Shown here: positions 15,251-24,276 of the stretch, one piece after another | Layout of the letters: every line of letters starts with the position of its first letter | Numbering within the stretch: the first letter of the stretch is position 1 | Source: Gimesia alba | Lineage (GTDB): Bacteria > Planctomycetota > Planctomycetia > Planctomycetales > Planctomycetaceae | NCBI RefSeq assembly: GCF_007744675.1 | Contig: NZ_CP036269.1 | Span: forward strand, 1,255,501 to 1,319,500 | DNA: 64,000 nucleotides | Direction: 5' to 3' | Translations under genes and position numbers: made by a program | The notes under the pieces: generated by a model | Database searches by the model: none | Told to the model about the DNA's origin: nothing | Seen by the model: the letters and a program-made list of their open reading frames with translations, nothing else

Positions 15251-17890
15251 TTAATGATTAAAGATGAATTCTCTGGAATTCAATAATGACCAGAACACAT
15301 CGTTCAACGTATTGGCTTCGTCTTTTTTGTTTTCATCAAGTACCTGGATCAAGGATGAATATTCTTTGTCAGTAGGTTTACGTGACAGACAGGAAATATA
15401 CATCTCGTCAATAATTTCCAGTGGTTTTTTGCCCTCTTTCACTCGAGATGCCACAAACTTACCCTGGACGATCTTGTTATTAACGGTATCACCATTCAAC
15501 AGATGCAATGCCTGGGAAAGACTGGGTTCCATGCGAACTTCACACGAGCAAACCGTATCACGTTTGGCGCGGCCGAACGTTGTCAGGAAGTAAGTAGAAG
15601 TGTTTCCATCTGCAATCTGAACCGCACGGGCACCAAGGGGGAGTCCGCGGAATTTGTTCGGAGCACTCGTGACCTGAGAGATACAGTCCAGTAATACTTC
15701 AGCCCGTAAACGACGAGGCATTGCATGGGAGAAGTTTGTCAGATCACGTTCATTAGACGGATTCGTTTGGGTTGAGAGCTGGTAGGTTCGTGAAGTACAG
15801 ATATCACGGACGACTTTCTTGAAGTCATAATTGTACTCTGTAAAGCGTTTCGCGAGCTCATTGAGTAGTTCCGGATTGACGGGAGGATTACTGACGCGAA
15901 CGTCATCAACTTCGTTGATGATTCCCTTACCGAAAAAGTGAGCCCAGACAATGTTGCTCAAGTTGGTCGCGAAGTAGGGGTTGTCATTTGAAGCCAGCCA
16001 TTGTGCAAGGACAACGCGGCGGTCTTTACCACGGGTGTCAGGTGCTTCACCCCCCAGGAACTTTGGTTTCATGACACGTTTATCAACCAAGTGACGAACT
16101 TCTCCGCTACCTCGGTTATATATAATTGATTCACGAGGGTCTTCACTCCGTTTTCGGCCGATTTGTGAGAAGAAGGCTGCAAAACTGTAGTAGTCATCCA
16201 TGGTCCAGCGGTCGAATGGGTGATTGTGACACTGAGCACACTGAATCCGCATTCCCATGAAGACCTGAGCTACATTTTCAGACACTTTCAATGTGTCCCG
16301 TTCGTTTTCGTAGTAGTTAGTTGCGGCGTTGGCGAACGTACCACCGTTGGACCCCAGGATTTCCTGGATCATGATATTAATTGGCACGTTGGAGGCAATC
16401 CGTTCCTGCAACCAGTTGTAGTACAATAGTGCTGACTTATAGCTGATCCGGTTATTGACTGTGCGGATCTGTAACAGCTCTGACCATTTCATGACCCACA
16501 TTTCTACGAATTCTTTGCGGTTCAAAAGTTTGTCAACGAGCTTTTCTCGTTTCTTGGGATCCTTGTCAGCAGCGAACTGGTTAAACTCTTCGATGGTGGG
16601 CAGGATGCCACAGATATCAAGGCTGGCACGACGCAGAAATTCGGCATCGGAGCAGACTTCAGAAGGAACGACACGGAGTTTTTTCAGTTTGTTGTGGATC
16701 AAAGTATCGACGTAATTATTTTCAGGGACATTCGGCCATTCAAAATTGAGACCCTTGGGTAATACAACAAAGTGTGATCCGACCGTGTGTGTGTCGAAGC
16801 GGGCCATAATAAAGGCTTCACCTCGATTACTTGCCGTAATCAAACCATCTTTGGTGATTGTTGCCGAGTTGTCATTGTTGGAAGAGAATGAAGACAGCGA
16901 AGTCACATCGCGAGTTGTGCCATCAGAATAATAGGCGAGTACGGAAACCTGTTGCTTGGTTCCTTTGCCGTCCATGACCCCGCCTTCGGGATAAATTTCA
17001 ACTTTCGTGACGGTAGGAATTGCACCTGCATCGTAGGGAGCTCCCGCTTCTAACCAGCGGAGCACTTGCGTGTAGAGTTCGGAATCTTTTTCGTATAGTT
17101 TACCACCCGTATGCGGGACAGCACCGATGGCTTTTTCCAGCAACAGACTTTCCCGGGGCAGGCTGAGGTTGATACGACGTCCACTAAGTTCACGAGTTAA
17201 ACGATCATAGTCCCCCTTGGGGTCAAATCCGAAAAGAGAAAGACGGAATCCATCTTTTCCACGGGCGGCACCGTGACAGCTACCGGTGTTACAGCCACCT
17301 CGCATAAAGGTGGGCATCACGTCCAGGTTGAAGCTGATCGGGCGATCTTCTTTTGCTTTGACTACTTTTGAGTGAAGTTTGATCGTCGCACCACCAAAGC
17401 TGGCAAGCAAGTCAGTTTCACCATCTCCGGCGGGATAAACCATGTTTTTATCAACCCGTACAATGCCTGCTTTAGCAGGTTTGATTTGTAACTGGCTGGT
17501 GACATCTTGTGTAAGCCCATTGTCATAAACAGCCTGACCAATGATCGACTGCCGATCGCGGCTGGTGGTGAGTTGGATGTCCTGGGGATAAACATTCAAT
17601 TTCACCATTTTGGGAGCTGGCTTGGCAGGCGCTGGTTTCGGAGCAGCAGGCTTGGGCTTTGGCGTTGCGGGTTTCGCGGGAGCCGGTTTTGTTTCAGCAG
17701 GCTTCGCGGGTGCCGGTTTCACTTCAGCCGGTTTTGCCGGGGCAGGTTTGGCAGGAGCCGGAGTTGCGGCTGGTTTTGCCGGAGCTGGCTTGGCAGGTTG
17801 TGTTTTATCATCTGCTACTGTGAGAGAGAGTCCACTGACAATAAACAGTAGAGAGAGAACACTACGAAATAATTTTTGATGACGCCACAT
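15251..17890 (-). CDS. DUF1549/DUF1553 (PSCyt2/PSD1) cytochrome-like secreted protein
   Basis: An 879-residue planctomycete-type exported protein. A signal peptide (to VADDKTQ) is followed by a low-complexity Pro-Ala-Lys linker, about residues 33-95, built on PAKPA repeats. A bacterial Ig-like strand region follows, then GCNTGSCHGAARGKDGFR, a haem-like site with four residues between the cysteines (CX4CH). A second Ig-like domain (VSVLAYYSDGTTRDVTSLS) is next. The DUF1549 region contains CAQCHNHPFDRW (CxxCH), and DUF1553 (NPYFATNLSNIVWAHFFGKGI) runs to the end. The family is usually encoded beside DUF1501 proteins, as here, and is suspected of redox or polymer-degrading roles. The next gene starts 56 bases downstream, so they are probably one transcript. 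Confidence 0.9.
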   Translation of the reverse strand: MWRHQKLFRSVLSLLFIVSGLSLTVADDKTQPAKPAPAKPAATPAPAKPAPAKPAEVKPAPAKPAETKPAPAKPATPKPKPAAPKPAPAKPAPKMVKLNVYPQDIQLTTSRDRQSIIGQAVYDNGLTQDVTSQLQIKPAKAGIVRVDKNMVYPAGDGETDLLASFGGATIKLHSKVVKAKEDRPISFNLDVMPTFMRGGCNTGSCHGAARGKDGFRLSLFGFDPKGDYDRLTRELSGRRINLSLPRESLLLEKAIGAVPHTGGKLYEKDSELYTQVLRWLEAGAPYDAGAIPTVTKVEIYPEGGVMDGKGTKQQVSVLAYYSDGTTRDVTSLSSFSSNNDNSATITKDGLITASNRGEAFIMARFDTHTVGSHFVVLPKGLNFEWPNVPENNYVDTLIHNKLKKLRVVPSEVCSDAEFLRRASLDICGILPTIEEFNQFAADKDPKKREKLVDKLLNRKEFVEMWVMKWSELLQIRTVNNRISYKSALLYYNWLQERIASNVPINIMIQEILGSNGGTFANAATNYYENERDTLKVSENVAQVFMGMRIQCAQCHNHPFDRWTMDDYYSFAAFFSQIGRKRSEDPRESIIYNRGSGEVRHLVDKRVMKPKFLGGEAPDTRGKDRRVVLAQWLASNDNPYFATNLSNIVWAHFFGKGIINEVDDVRVSNPPVNPELLNELAKRFTEYNYDFKKVVRDICTSRTYQLSTQTNPSNERDLTNFSHAMPRRLRAEVLLDCISQVTSAPNKFRGLPLGARAVQIADGNTSTYFLTTFGRAKRDTVCSCEVRMEPSLSQALHLLNGDTVNNKIVQGKFVASRVKEGKKPLEIIDEMYISCLSRKPTDKEYSSLIQVLDENKKDEANTLNDVFWSLLNSREFIFNH

Positions 17891-17989
17891 AATCGAAAAC
17901 CTTTTTTCGTCAACAGGAATTAGTTGAGGAAAGTGATATAAACTAAGAGTTCTTTTATTGAGAAACTGAGCGAACTAATGGTTATTGAT

Positions 17990-20443
17990 TTATTTAGTAC
18001 CGGATTCCAGACGTTTCTGGGCTTCTAAGCGAAGTTGTTCCAGCCGTGTCAGTCGCTTGGGAGGTGCTTCTTTTTTCGGCTCCGCTTTTTTCGCGACCAC
18101 TTTGGGTTTAGCAGGTTCATCTTTTTTCGGTGGGAGTGGTTTGTCGATCCGTAATTCAGTACGACCTGTCGTATGCACGACTGTCTCACCATTCATGGGG
18201 ATCTCCACCTGGCAGAACAGACTCTTATGCCGTCCCTGAGGTGAAGCAGGATCCGTCTTTACTTTGAAGATCAGTTCTTTACTCTCTTTATTAAAGGAGA
18301 TGTCTTCGGTTGTCACCTTGGGAGGCAGACCAACCAGTTTGATTTTGGCATCGCCTTCAAACGGGTTTTTCATATTCACCTTGCAGATAATTTCAGTTTC
18401 TTTTCCCTGTTCGACCGCAGTACGCGCCAGCTGAAGATCAACGAAGGAATCGGAGACTTCCAGATTTGCCAGTTGTGAAGAAACCCAGGCATTACCACCC
18501 ACATTTGCCGAACCAATTACAAATACTTTCCATTTCTTGATCTCAGCTTTGCTATTTGCATTCAGAGGATAGAAGGCTTCGTTTTTTCCTTTGGGAATTG
18601 TAACGCGACTGGAAGCACCCACTCCTGGTGGACGGAAGGGAAACTGCAGTGTAATCGGTTCGTCAAATCCTTCTTTGCGGGTAACCACAACTTTGAGTTG
18701 CATAGAACCACTCCGGGCCAGAGGTGCCTTGGGTTCTACGATATCGAGTTTGAAAGGCAATTCTTCCACAACGGTGACGGGAATTTGTGCTACGTCTTTC
18801 ATCCACAGTAATTGATTATTGCGGACGCGAACCAGGTCAGCCCGGTTTTTGAATACGCCTTCAATCTTCTGGTTAGGATCAGCGTGTCGTCCTTTGAGTG
18901 CAATCAACTCGCCTTCCACGGCAGCATCAGCGGCTGCTTCAAAAACAACAGGCATTGTCGTTAAATTGGCTGCCATCGGTTCGGCGACCATTTTGATGCC
19001 TTTAGGAAGGTTGGATGAATCGAGAACAATTTCTCCACCAAAGTTAGTTCGCTTGGCACTCACCACAACCGCGAAACGGTTTCCTTTGGCGACGACAATA
19101 CGCTGTCGTTCCTGGGAATAACGAGCATTTCTGGGAATTCCCAGTTCGAGTGATGGTGAAACAGGAAGCATCTCAACACGGTAAACAAAATCAACACCGC
19201 CGCGTTTAAGGTGATCGGTGATCGAAAGGAAGTATTCGCCATCTGCGGGGAATTTGTATCGGAAGTAACTGTCCGGGCCTCGTGAATCATCGTTCGAGGC
19301 GACTCGTTGTGACTTCGCGTTATAAAGGTACATCACCGGGTCAAGAGGAGAGCGAACGCGACGTGCGTAGCACTCGATTTCCAGTGTCTGTCCTTTTTTG
19401 CCTTGAAATTTGAAGTAATCAATGTCGCCCTCTTTTTCAATGATGCCATTAAAGGCATTCGGAAGCGCGGCAGGCGAAGCCAGTTTGAATTCGTTATTTG
19501 GCTCCTGTTCCATGGAATTACCATGAGGGAACAAACGGAAGACATTGCCAGAAGGAGCGCTTCCGCCAGCGTCAGCAGCGAAAAGTTCAAATTCATCGTT
19601 GGGTTTATCTGGCAGTTGAAATTCCTGAGCAAGGTTATCAACGGTATTCCCTTTAAAGGTCACTTTTTGTTTTGAGGCTAACTGACCACCAGCCGGGTAG
19701 ACGGCAGTAGGGCGCGGATAGGTTCCGACGTGTAGACGATAAAAGGCGGCACCGTTTCCACCATAGGAACTGTCACGAACCAGGATCGTGTATTTTCCAT
19801 CTGCAGGTGCGATTACAGAAATTGCCGAGTCATTTCTGAGGAGTGGCAGATCGTCTTCTGCTTTCAATTCAAAACGCTTTTCGTCGAGAATTGCAAGATA
19901 AGGGTCAAATAGCGTCGTTGCCAGACGAACGCCTTCGATCTCTGCTGAGATGCGTTGTCCTTTTTTCGCGGTGACAACAAAATGATCGACATCTTCGTTC
20001 TGGATCACACCAGTTACGGTTTGGTTCAATTCAATTGGTTGTGGTGTTTCGAACTCACTGTTCGGTTCTTTTTCCGCGACTTCAGGGAATTGGCCGACCC
20101 AGAATGTTTTGTAGTCAGAGACACCGCTTTTCGTGCGAACCTGGAAGGTGTGTTCACCCAGGTCACAGTCAGGTGCAATCTTAACGATGGCGGTACAGAT
20201 ATTGGCATTCTTGGGATTGGCTTTGATCTCTTTAAACTCGAACCCTTTTTTGTACGACAGAATTTCGACTGCATCGGAGAGCCGGGCTCCAATGAATGTC
20301 AGACTGACTTCGGTGCCTCGTTGTCCCCCTCGCGGGCGAACATAATTCAGGCTGGGGTCAGCAGCCCCAGCGAGATCCACGAGTACCAGGCTCAGTGCGA
20401 TTGTCAAAATTCCGGTGCAAACAGATCTGTACTTCTGCAGCAT
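17990..20443 (-). CDS. Secreted PPC-domain protein of the DUF1501 operon
   Basis: An exported protein of about 817 residues. The signal peptide runs to LVDLAGAADPS. An IPT-like strand region follows (YVRPRGGQRGTEVSLTFIGARL). Two or more bacterial pre-peptidase C-terminal (PPC) domains come next; typical strings are EKEPNSEFETPQPI, VDHFVVTAKKGQRISAEIEG, EPNNEFKLASPAALP and IDYFKFQGKKGQTLEIEC. The C-terminal half is beta-rich and ends in a Lys/Pro/Glu tail (KKAEPKKEAPPKRLTR). No catalytic motif was seen, so an adhesive or scaffolding role is inferred. The start was moved to the ATG near 20443 because a purine-rich Shine-Dalgarno stretch precedes it; a TTG 28 codons upstream lacks one and would precede the signal peptide. 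It sits between DUF1501 and DUF1549/1553 genes. Confidence 0.85.
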   Translation of the reverse strand: MLQKYRSVCTGILTIALSLVLVDLAGAADPSLNYVRPRGGQRGTEVSLTFIGARLSDAVEILSYKKGFEFKEIKANPKNANICTAIVKIAPDCDLGEHTFQVRTKSGVSDYKTFWVGQFPEVAEKEPNSEFETPQPIELNQTVTGVIQNEDVDHFVVTAKKGQRISAEIEGVRLATTLFDPYLAILDEKRFELKAEDDLPLLRNDSAISVIAPADGKYTILVRDSSYGGNGAAFYRLHVGTYPRPTAVYPAGGQLASKQKVTFKGNTVDNLAQEFQLPDKPNDEFELFAADAGGSAPSGNVFRLFPHGNSMEQEPNNEFKLASPAALPNAFNGIIEKEGDIDYFKFQGKKGQTLEIECYARRVRSPLDPVMYLYNAKSQRVASNDDSRGPDSYFRYKFPADGEYFLSITDHLKRGGVDFVYRVEMLPVSPSLELGIPRNARYSQERQRIVVAKGNRFAVVVSAKRTNFGGEIVLDSSNLPKGIKMVAEPMAANLTTMPVVFEAAADAAVEGELIALKGRHADPNQKIEGVFKNRADLVRVRNNQLLWMKDVAQIPVTVVEELPFKLDIVEPKAPLARSGSMQLKVVVTRKEGFDEPITLQFPFRPPGVGASSRVTIPKGKNEAFYPLNANSKAEIKKWKVFVIGSANVGGNAWVSSQLANLEVSDSFVDLQLARTAVEQGKETEIICKVNMKNPFEGDAKIKLVGLPPKVTTEDISFNKESKELIFKVKTDPASPQGRHKSLFCQVEIPMNGETVVHTTGRTELRIDKPLPPKKDEPAKPKVVAKKAEPKKEAPPKRLTRLEQLRLEAQKRLESGTK

Positions 20444-20577
20444 CACGGTTCCCCCCCTTGGAAATGTTGATGTTCGAGAATCAGTTTTATTTTTCGCTTG
20501 AACGAGAATGTTAGCACGAGCAAACAAGCCCGTACTAACAATTCTGGTTCAATCAATTCGTTTATTTATTGTCTGGT

Positions 20578-21876
20578 TTAAGCAAGCAGGTCTTTTATGA
20601 CTTTCCCACCATTGACAATTTCGATGGGTCGATCACCGGGTGCCATCAGTTCTTTGTCAGAAACAATTCCCAGACAATGGTAAATGGTTGTGGCCCAGTC
20701 CATGACGGAAAGTGGATTGTCTTCTGGTTCAGAAGCGATGGCGTCAGAGGAACCATAAATGTGTCCTCCTTTGACTCCACCACCGGCCATTACAACACTG
20801 AAGACTTTCGGCCAGTGGTCCCGGCCGGCAGTCGCGTTGATTTTTGGTGTTCGTCCAAATTCACTACAGACACAAACCAGAGTGCTCTTCAAGAGCCCCC
20901 GATCACTCAGGTCTGAGATCAGTGTGGAGAAAGCCTGGTCGAATGAAGGCAGGTTTCTGTCGATTCCAGTTTGGATTCTGTCGTGCATATCCCAACCGCC
21001 ATATGTCATGGTGACAAAGCGGGCACCTGCTTCGACGAGACGTCGTGATAACAGCATACGGGCACCAGCCTGGTTTCGACCATAAGCATCACGCACCTTC
21101 GCATCTTCTTTATTCAGATCGAAGGCTTCCTGAGACGCTTTAGACGAGACCATGTCATAGGCCTGTTTGTAGAAGGTATCGACCGCATCCAGAGAATCTG
21201 ATTTTTCTTTGGAAACAAAGTACTCGTTGACCGAATCCAGCAAAGACCGACGACGAGTAAATCGATTGGTGTCAACACCACCAGGCAAATTCAAGTCACG
21301 CACTTTGAAGCCATTCGATGCAGGATCTGATCCGACACTGAAGGGAGCAAAGGATGAACTCAGGTAGCCTGTACCAGCGAATTCGTTCGGCTGATTTGGA
21401 ATACATACATATTGTGGCATGTTATTCTTAGGGCCAAACTCATGAGTGACTACACTTCCCATGCTGGGGAACTGCAGAGCAGGGCTGGGACGATATCCGG
21501 TGAACATGTTATGTGTTCCCCGTTCGTGAGCCGCTTCGCCGTGGGACATGGAACGGCAGATGGTCAATTTATCCATCAGCTTAGCTGTCTTGACCAGCTT
21601 TTCATTCAACCGAACTCCAGAGATATTGGTCTCGATTGAGTTCATGGGACCTCTGTATTCAATCGGAGCGTAAGGTTTCGGATCCCATGTTTCCTGATGT
21701 GCAGCCCCACCTGGCAGGTAGATGAAAATAACTGACTTCGCAGTTCCTTCTTTGCTTTCGTAGTGTTTCAATTCTGCCTGTGCGCTTTTCATACGCAGAA
21801 ACTGAGGCAGAGTCAGCCCGATTCCGCCCGCAAAGCCAACATGCAAAAAGTCGCGACGCGATTGTTTCAAGCTCAT
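20578..21876 (-). CDS. Tat-exported DUF1501 protein (sulfatase-like fold), copy 1
   Basis: A 432-residue protein of the planctomycete DUF1501 family, related to the alkaline phosphatase/sulfatase superfamily. The N-terminus carries a twin-arginine signal, SRRDFLHVGFAGG, so it should be exported folded. Family motifs include FIYLPGGAAHQETWDPK, MSHGEAAHERGTHNMFTGYRPS, MTYGGWDMHDRIQTG and VCSEFGRTPKINATAGRDHWP, with His and Asp residues placed like superfamily metal ligands. Substrate and activity are unknown. The start has GGAGA eight bases upstream. It is the first gene of the operon with the PPC, DUF1549/1553 and WD40-cytochrome genes. A second DUF1501 gene lies at 54.0 kb. Confidence 0.9.
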   Translation of the reverse strand: MSLKQSRRDFLHVGFAGGIGLTLPQFLRMKSAQAELKHYESKEGTAKSVIFIYLPGGAAHQETWDPKPYAPIEYRGPMNSIETNISGVRLNEKLVKTAKLMDKLTICRSMSHGEAAHERGTHNMFTGYRPSPALQFPSMGSVVTHEFGPKNNMPQYVCIPNQPNEFAGTGYLSSSFAPFSVGSDPASNGFKVRDLNLPGGVDTNRFTRRRSLLDSVNEYFVSKEKSDSLDAVDTFYKQAYDMVSSKASQEAFDLNKEDAKVRDAYGRNQAGARMLLSRRLVEAGARFVTMTYGGWDMHDRIQTGIDRNLPSFDQAFSTLISDLSDRGLLKSTLVCVCSEFGRTPKINATAGRDHWPKVFSVVMAGGGVKGGHIYGSSDAIASEPEDNPLSVMDWATTIYHCLGIVSDKELMAPGDRPIEIVNGGKVIKDLLA

Positions 21877-22300
21877 AGTGAAATCTCCATTTCAAGGTGG
21901 GGATAAATTGTGTTTGGTATATGGCTTTTTCAGGCCAGAGGCTTAACACTTATTATTTTGGTTTGAGCACTCATCATCTCAGGTTGGACTATAGCCAGTT
22001 TATCTGGCGGATGGCTCTGATCTTCACTAGTCACATCAGAGTTTAATCAGTAGGCGATTCTGGTAATGCTTTCTAATTCTAACACATTAATCCAGTGGGG
22101 GGAGGAATCGGTTAAAACCACCTGTTACGTATTATGCCAAATCTTCACTCAGTAATTCAAGGACAATTTTAGAAACCATGACTTCTCGGGCTACTTTAAA
22201 GCACGATACATCAAACTCGATTGATGTGAGTCTGTCAAGGAATTCTTAGTCATTTCTACTAACTCAACGAAAATAGTAACATCGGTAAAACAGGATGTTT
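21877..22300. other. 424-base spacer upstream of the DUF1501 operon
   Basis: No gene is seen. By position it must hold the promoter of the DUF1501-PPC-DUF1549/1553-WD40 operon and the end of the CRTAC1 transcript. I found no clear hairpin followed by a T run, nor a convincing sigma-70 pair. Confidence 0.4.
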
Positions 22301-24211
22301 TTATTTTTCAACAAGCCCTTTTTGCTCTGAAATCTGATACAACTGATCCGATTTCAGATTGTCCCATTTGGCTGTCTTTCCCGAAGGCCATTTGATGTGA
22401 ACAGATGCGATTTCTGTTTCGTCACCTAACCCAAAGGTAACAGGGAGTTCAGTTTGTGACAGATAGCTGCGGGTCGGCATCACCAGTCGACTTTGTACAC
22501 CCGACTGCGTTTCGATTTGAATCTGAGCCCCCAGTGCATCATGGTTGGAGGCTAGTATAGAACCTTTGTTTCCTTTGGTAGGATCACTTGTGAGCTGGAA
22601 ACGAACCCAATGGTGGCCCGTTTGTTGATCGTTTCGTAAGAGTCGCGGCGTTTTTCCAGTGGACATGATCAATAGATCCAAATCGCCGTCACCGTCAATA
22701 TCACCGAATGTTGCGCCGCGGCCGACCAGGGGGCGGACAAAATCTGAACCGACCAGCGATTCTCCTAAAGGCAGGAACTCGGTCGCATGTTGTGCGCCGC
22801 AGTTCCAGAACAGTTGCGGTTCCTGTTCGTAATGCTGCCGTTCCTGCACGATATTAATATCTTCTTCCAGGTGACCGTTTGCTGCAAACAGGTCAAGTCG
22901 TCCATCCAAGTCGGCATCAAAGAAGAAAACGCCGAACGTTAAAGCCAGTCGTGTTTGGGGGCCAAGTCCGTTTGAGACAGCTTCATCGATAAACTGCATC
23001 TCTTTTCCGGGCGACGTATAGAGGGCCGTCATTTCATTGGCAAAGTTGCCGATGGCGATTCCCAGCGTCTCATCATTTCGGAACGGGGCGATGTCGATTC
23101 CCATCGCCCCGCGTGCATTCCCATTCATATCAAAGGCGACTCCTGAAATCGCCGCTGTTTCTGTAAATATGCCATTCTGTTGATTGTGAAATAGAAAGTT
23201 CTGAACGGTATCATTGGTGATGAAGATATCGAGATAGCCATCCTGATCAAAATCGTAGAAATTCAATCCCAGCGATTTTGCTAACGGTACTCCCGTTCCG
23301 GGGGTGAATATTCTCAGGCCGGCCTGCTCGGAAACTTCATTGAAGGTGCCATTTCCCTGGTTCTGGTAGAGCAGGGGGGGAACGCCATTGAAGTTTTGCG
23401 GACGACCGTATGCGCGGATACCTCCTTTGAGCGTGAAGTTCTGCGCGCGGTCAAAGTCACGCGTCCATTCCACATAATTACAGACGAGTAAATCCAAATC
23501 TCCGTCACGGTCATAATCAAACCAGCCGCAACTGGTGCTCCAGAGTTGCGCGGGGCCACCAACGCCAGCTTGCATTGTGACGTCAGTGAAGCGTGTTCCT
23601 TCATTTTTGAATAAGCGATTGGTTCCCAGTGCGGAGATAAACAGATCAACGCGGCCATCGTTGTTATAGTCACCACAGGCGATCCCCATGCCGTACAACG
23701 AAACGTTCAAGCCCATTTCGTCTGTGACATCTTTGAATTTTCCGGTCCCGTCATTTTGATATAATGCCAGTGAGGAGTGTGTGCTGTCTTTTTTCTGTGG
23801 CTGGCTCCAGGGCCAGTCATTAGAACCTACCAGCAACAGGTCCTGATCCCCGTCATTGTCATAATCTAAAAACGCGGCTCCGCCTCCCATTGTTTCCGGC
23901 AGCAGCTTTTCACCAGCTGCCCCGTTATGATGAACGAAGTCGATCCCAGCCGCTTTCGTGATATCGGTAAACGGAATCTTGGGAAGTGTGAGTTCTTCGA
24001 CTTCCCGTTCTGTCGGTAGCGCTAAAGGAGTTTCCTTAACGATGTTTTCCGGCTGGCGAAGCTGACTTAACAGGAAGAAAGTTCCTCCCACTATTGCAAA
24101 GACCAGCATGACGGCCAAAGAATACCAAAAAGCACGTCCGATGGATTCATCGTTTTGCTCTGTCTCTTCTTCCAGATTCGGATCAAGGTTGGCACTGTTT
24201 TGATCTGCCAT
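22301..24211 (-). CDS. Membrane-anchored CRTAC1 protein (FG-GAP/VCBS propeller plus ASPIC/UnbV)
   Basis: A 636-residue protein with an N-terminal anchor helix (FWYSLAVMLVFAIVGGTFFLL, residues about 29-50) and a large extracytoplasmic part. It contains at least six calcium-binding propeller repeats of the D-x-D-x-D-G type: FLDYDNDGDQDLLL, GDYNNDGRVDLFI, WFDYDRDGDLDLLV, FYDFDQDGYLDIFI, FFDADLDGRLDLFA and FGDIDGDGDLDLLI. The C-terminal 75 residues are an ASPIC/UnbV domain (GAQIQIETQSGVQSRLV, then FGLGDETEIASVHIKWPSGK). CRTAC1-like proteins often accompany TPR or multihaem proteins in planctomycetes. Here the multihaem-TPR gene ends 65 bases upstream on the same strand, suggesting co-transcription and a surface complex. 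Confidence 0.9.
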   Translation of the reverse strand: MADQNSANLDPNLEEETEQNDESIGRAFWYSLAVMLVFAIVGGTFFLLSQLRQPENIVKETPLALPTEREVEELTLPKIPFTDITKAAGIDFVHHNGAAGEKLLPETMGGGAAFLDYDNDGDQDLLLVGSNDWPWSQPQKKDSTHSSLALYQNDGTGKFKDVTDEMGLNVSLYGMGIACGDYNNDGRVDLFISALGTNRLFKNEGTRFTDVTMQAGVGGPAQLWSTSCGWFDYDRDGDLDLLVCNYVEWTRDFDRAQNFTLKGGIRAYGRPQNFNGVPPLLYQNQGNGTFNEVSEQAGLRIFTPGTGVPLAKSLGLNFYDFDQDGYLDIFITNDTVQNFLFHNQQNGIFTETAAISGVAFDMNGNARGAMGIDIAPFRNDETLGIAIGNFANEMTALYTSPGKEMQFIDEAVSNGLGPQTRLALTFGVFFFDADLDGRLDLFAANGHLEEDINIVQERQHYEQEPQLFWNCGAQHATEFLPLGESLVGSDFVRPLVGRGATFGDIDGDGDLDLLIMSTGKTPRLLRNDQQTGHHWVRFQLTSDPTKGNKGSILASNHDALGAQIQIETQSGVQSRLVMPTRSYLSQTELPVTFGLGDETEIASVHIKWPSGKTAKWDNLKSDQLYQISEQKGLVEK

Positions 24212-24276
24212 TGTATTGTCCTTCGTATATAGTCTTATGACGTTCCCGACCTGAATTGCCAGGAAAGGTCGAGTTG

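Noticed and set aside
17507-17879. Plus-strand frames rich in Gly, Ala and Arg
   Set aside because: Mirror image of the Pro-Ala-Lys linker of the DUF1549/1553 protein; the low complexity explains the open frames.
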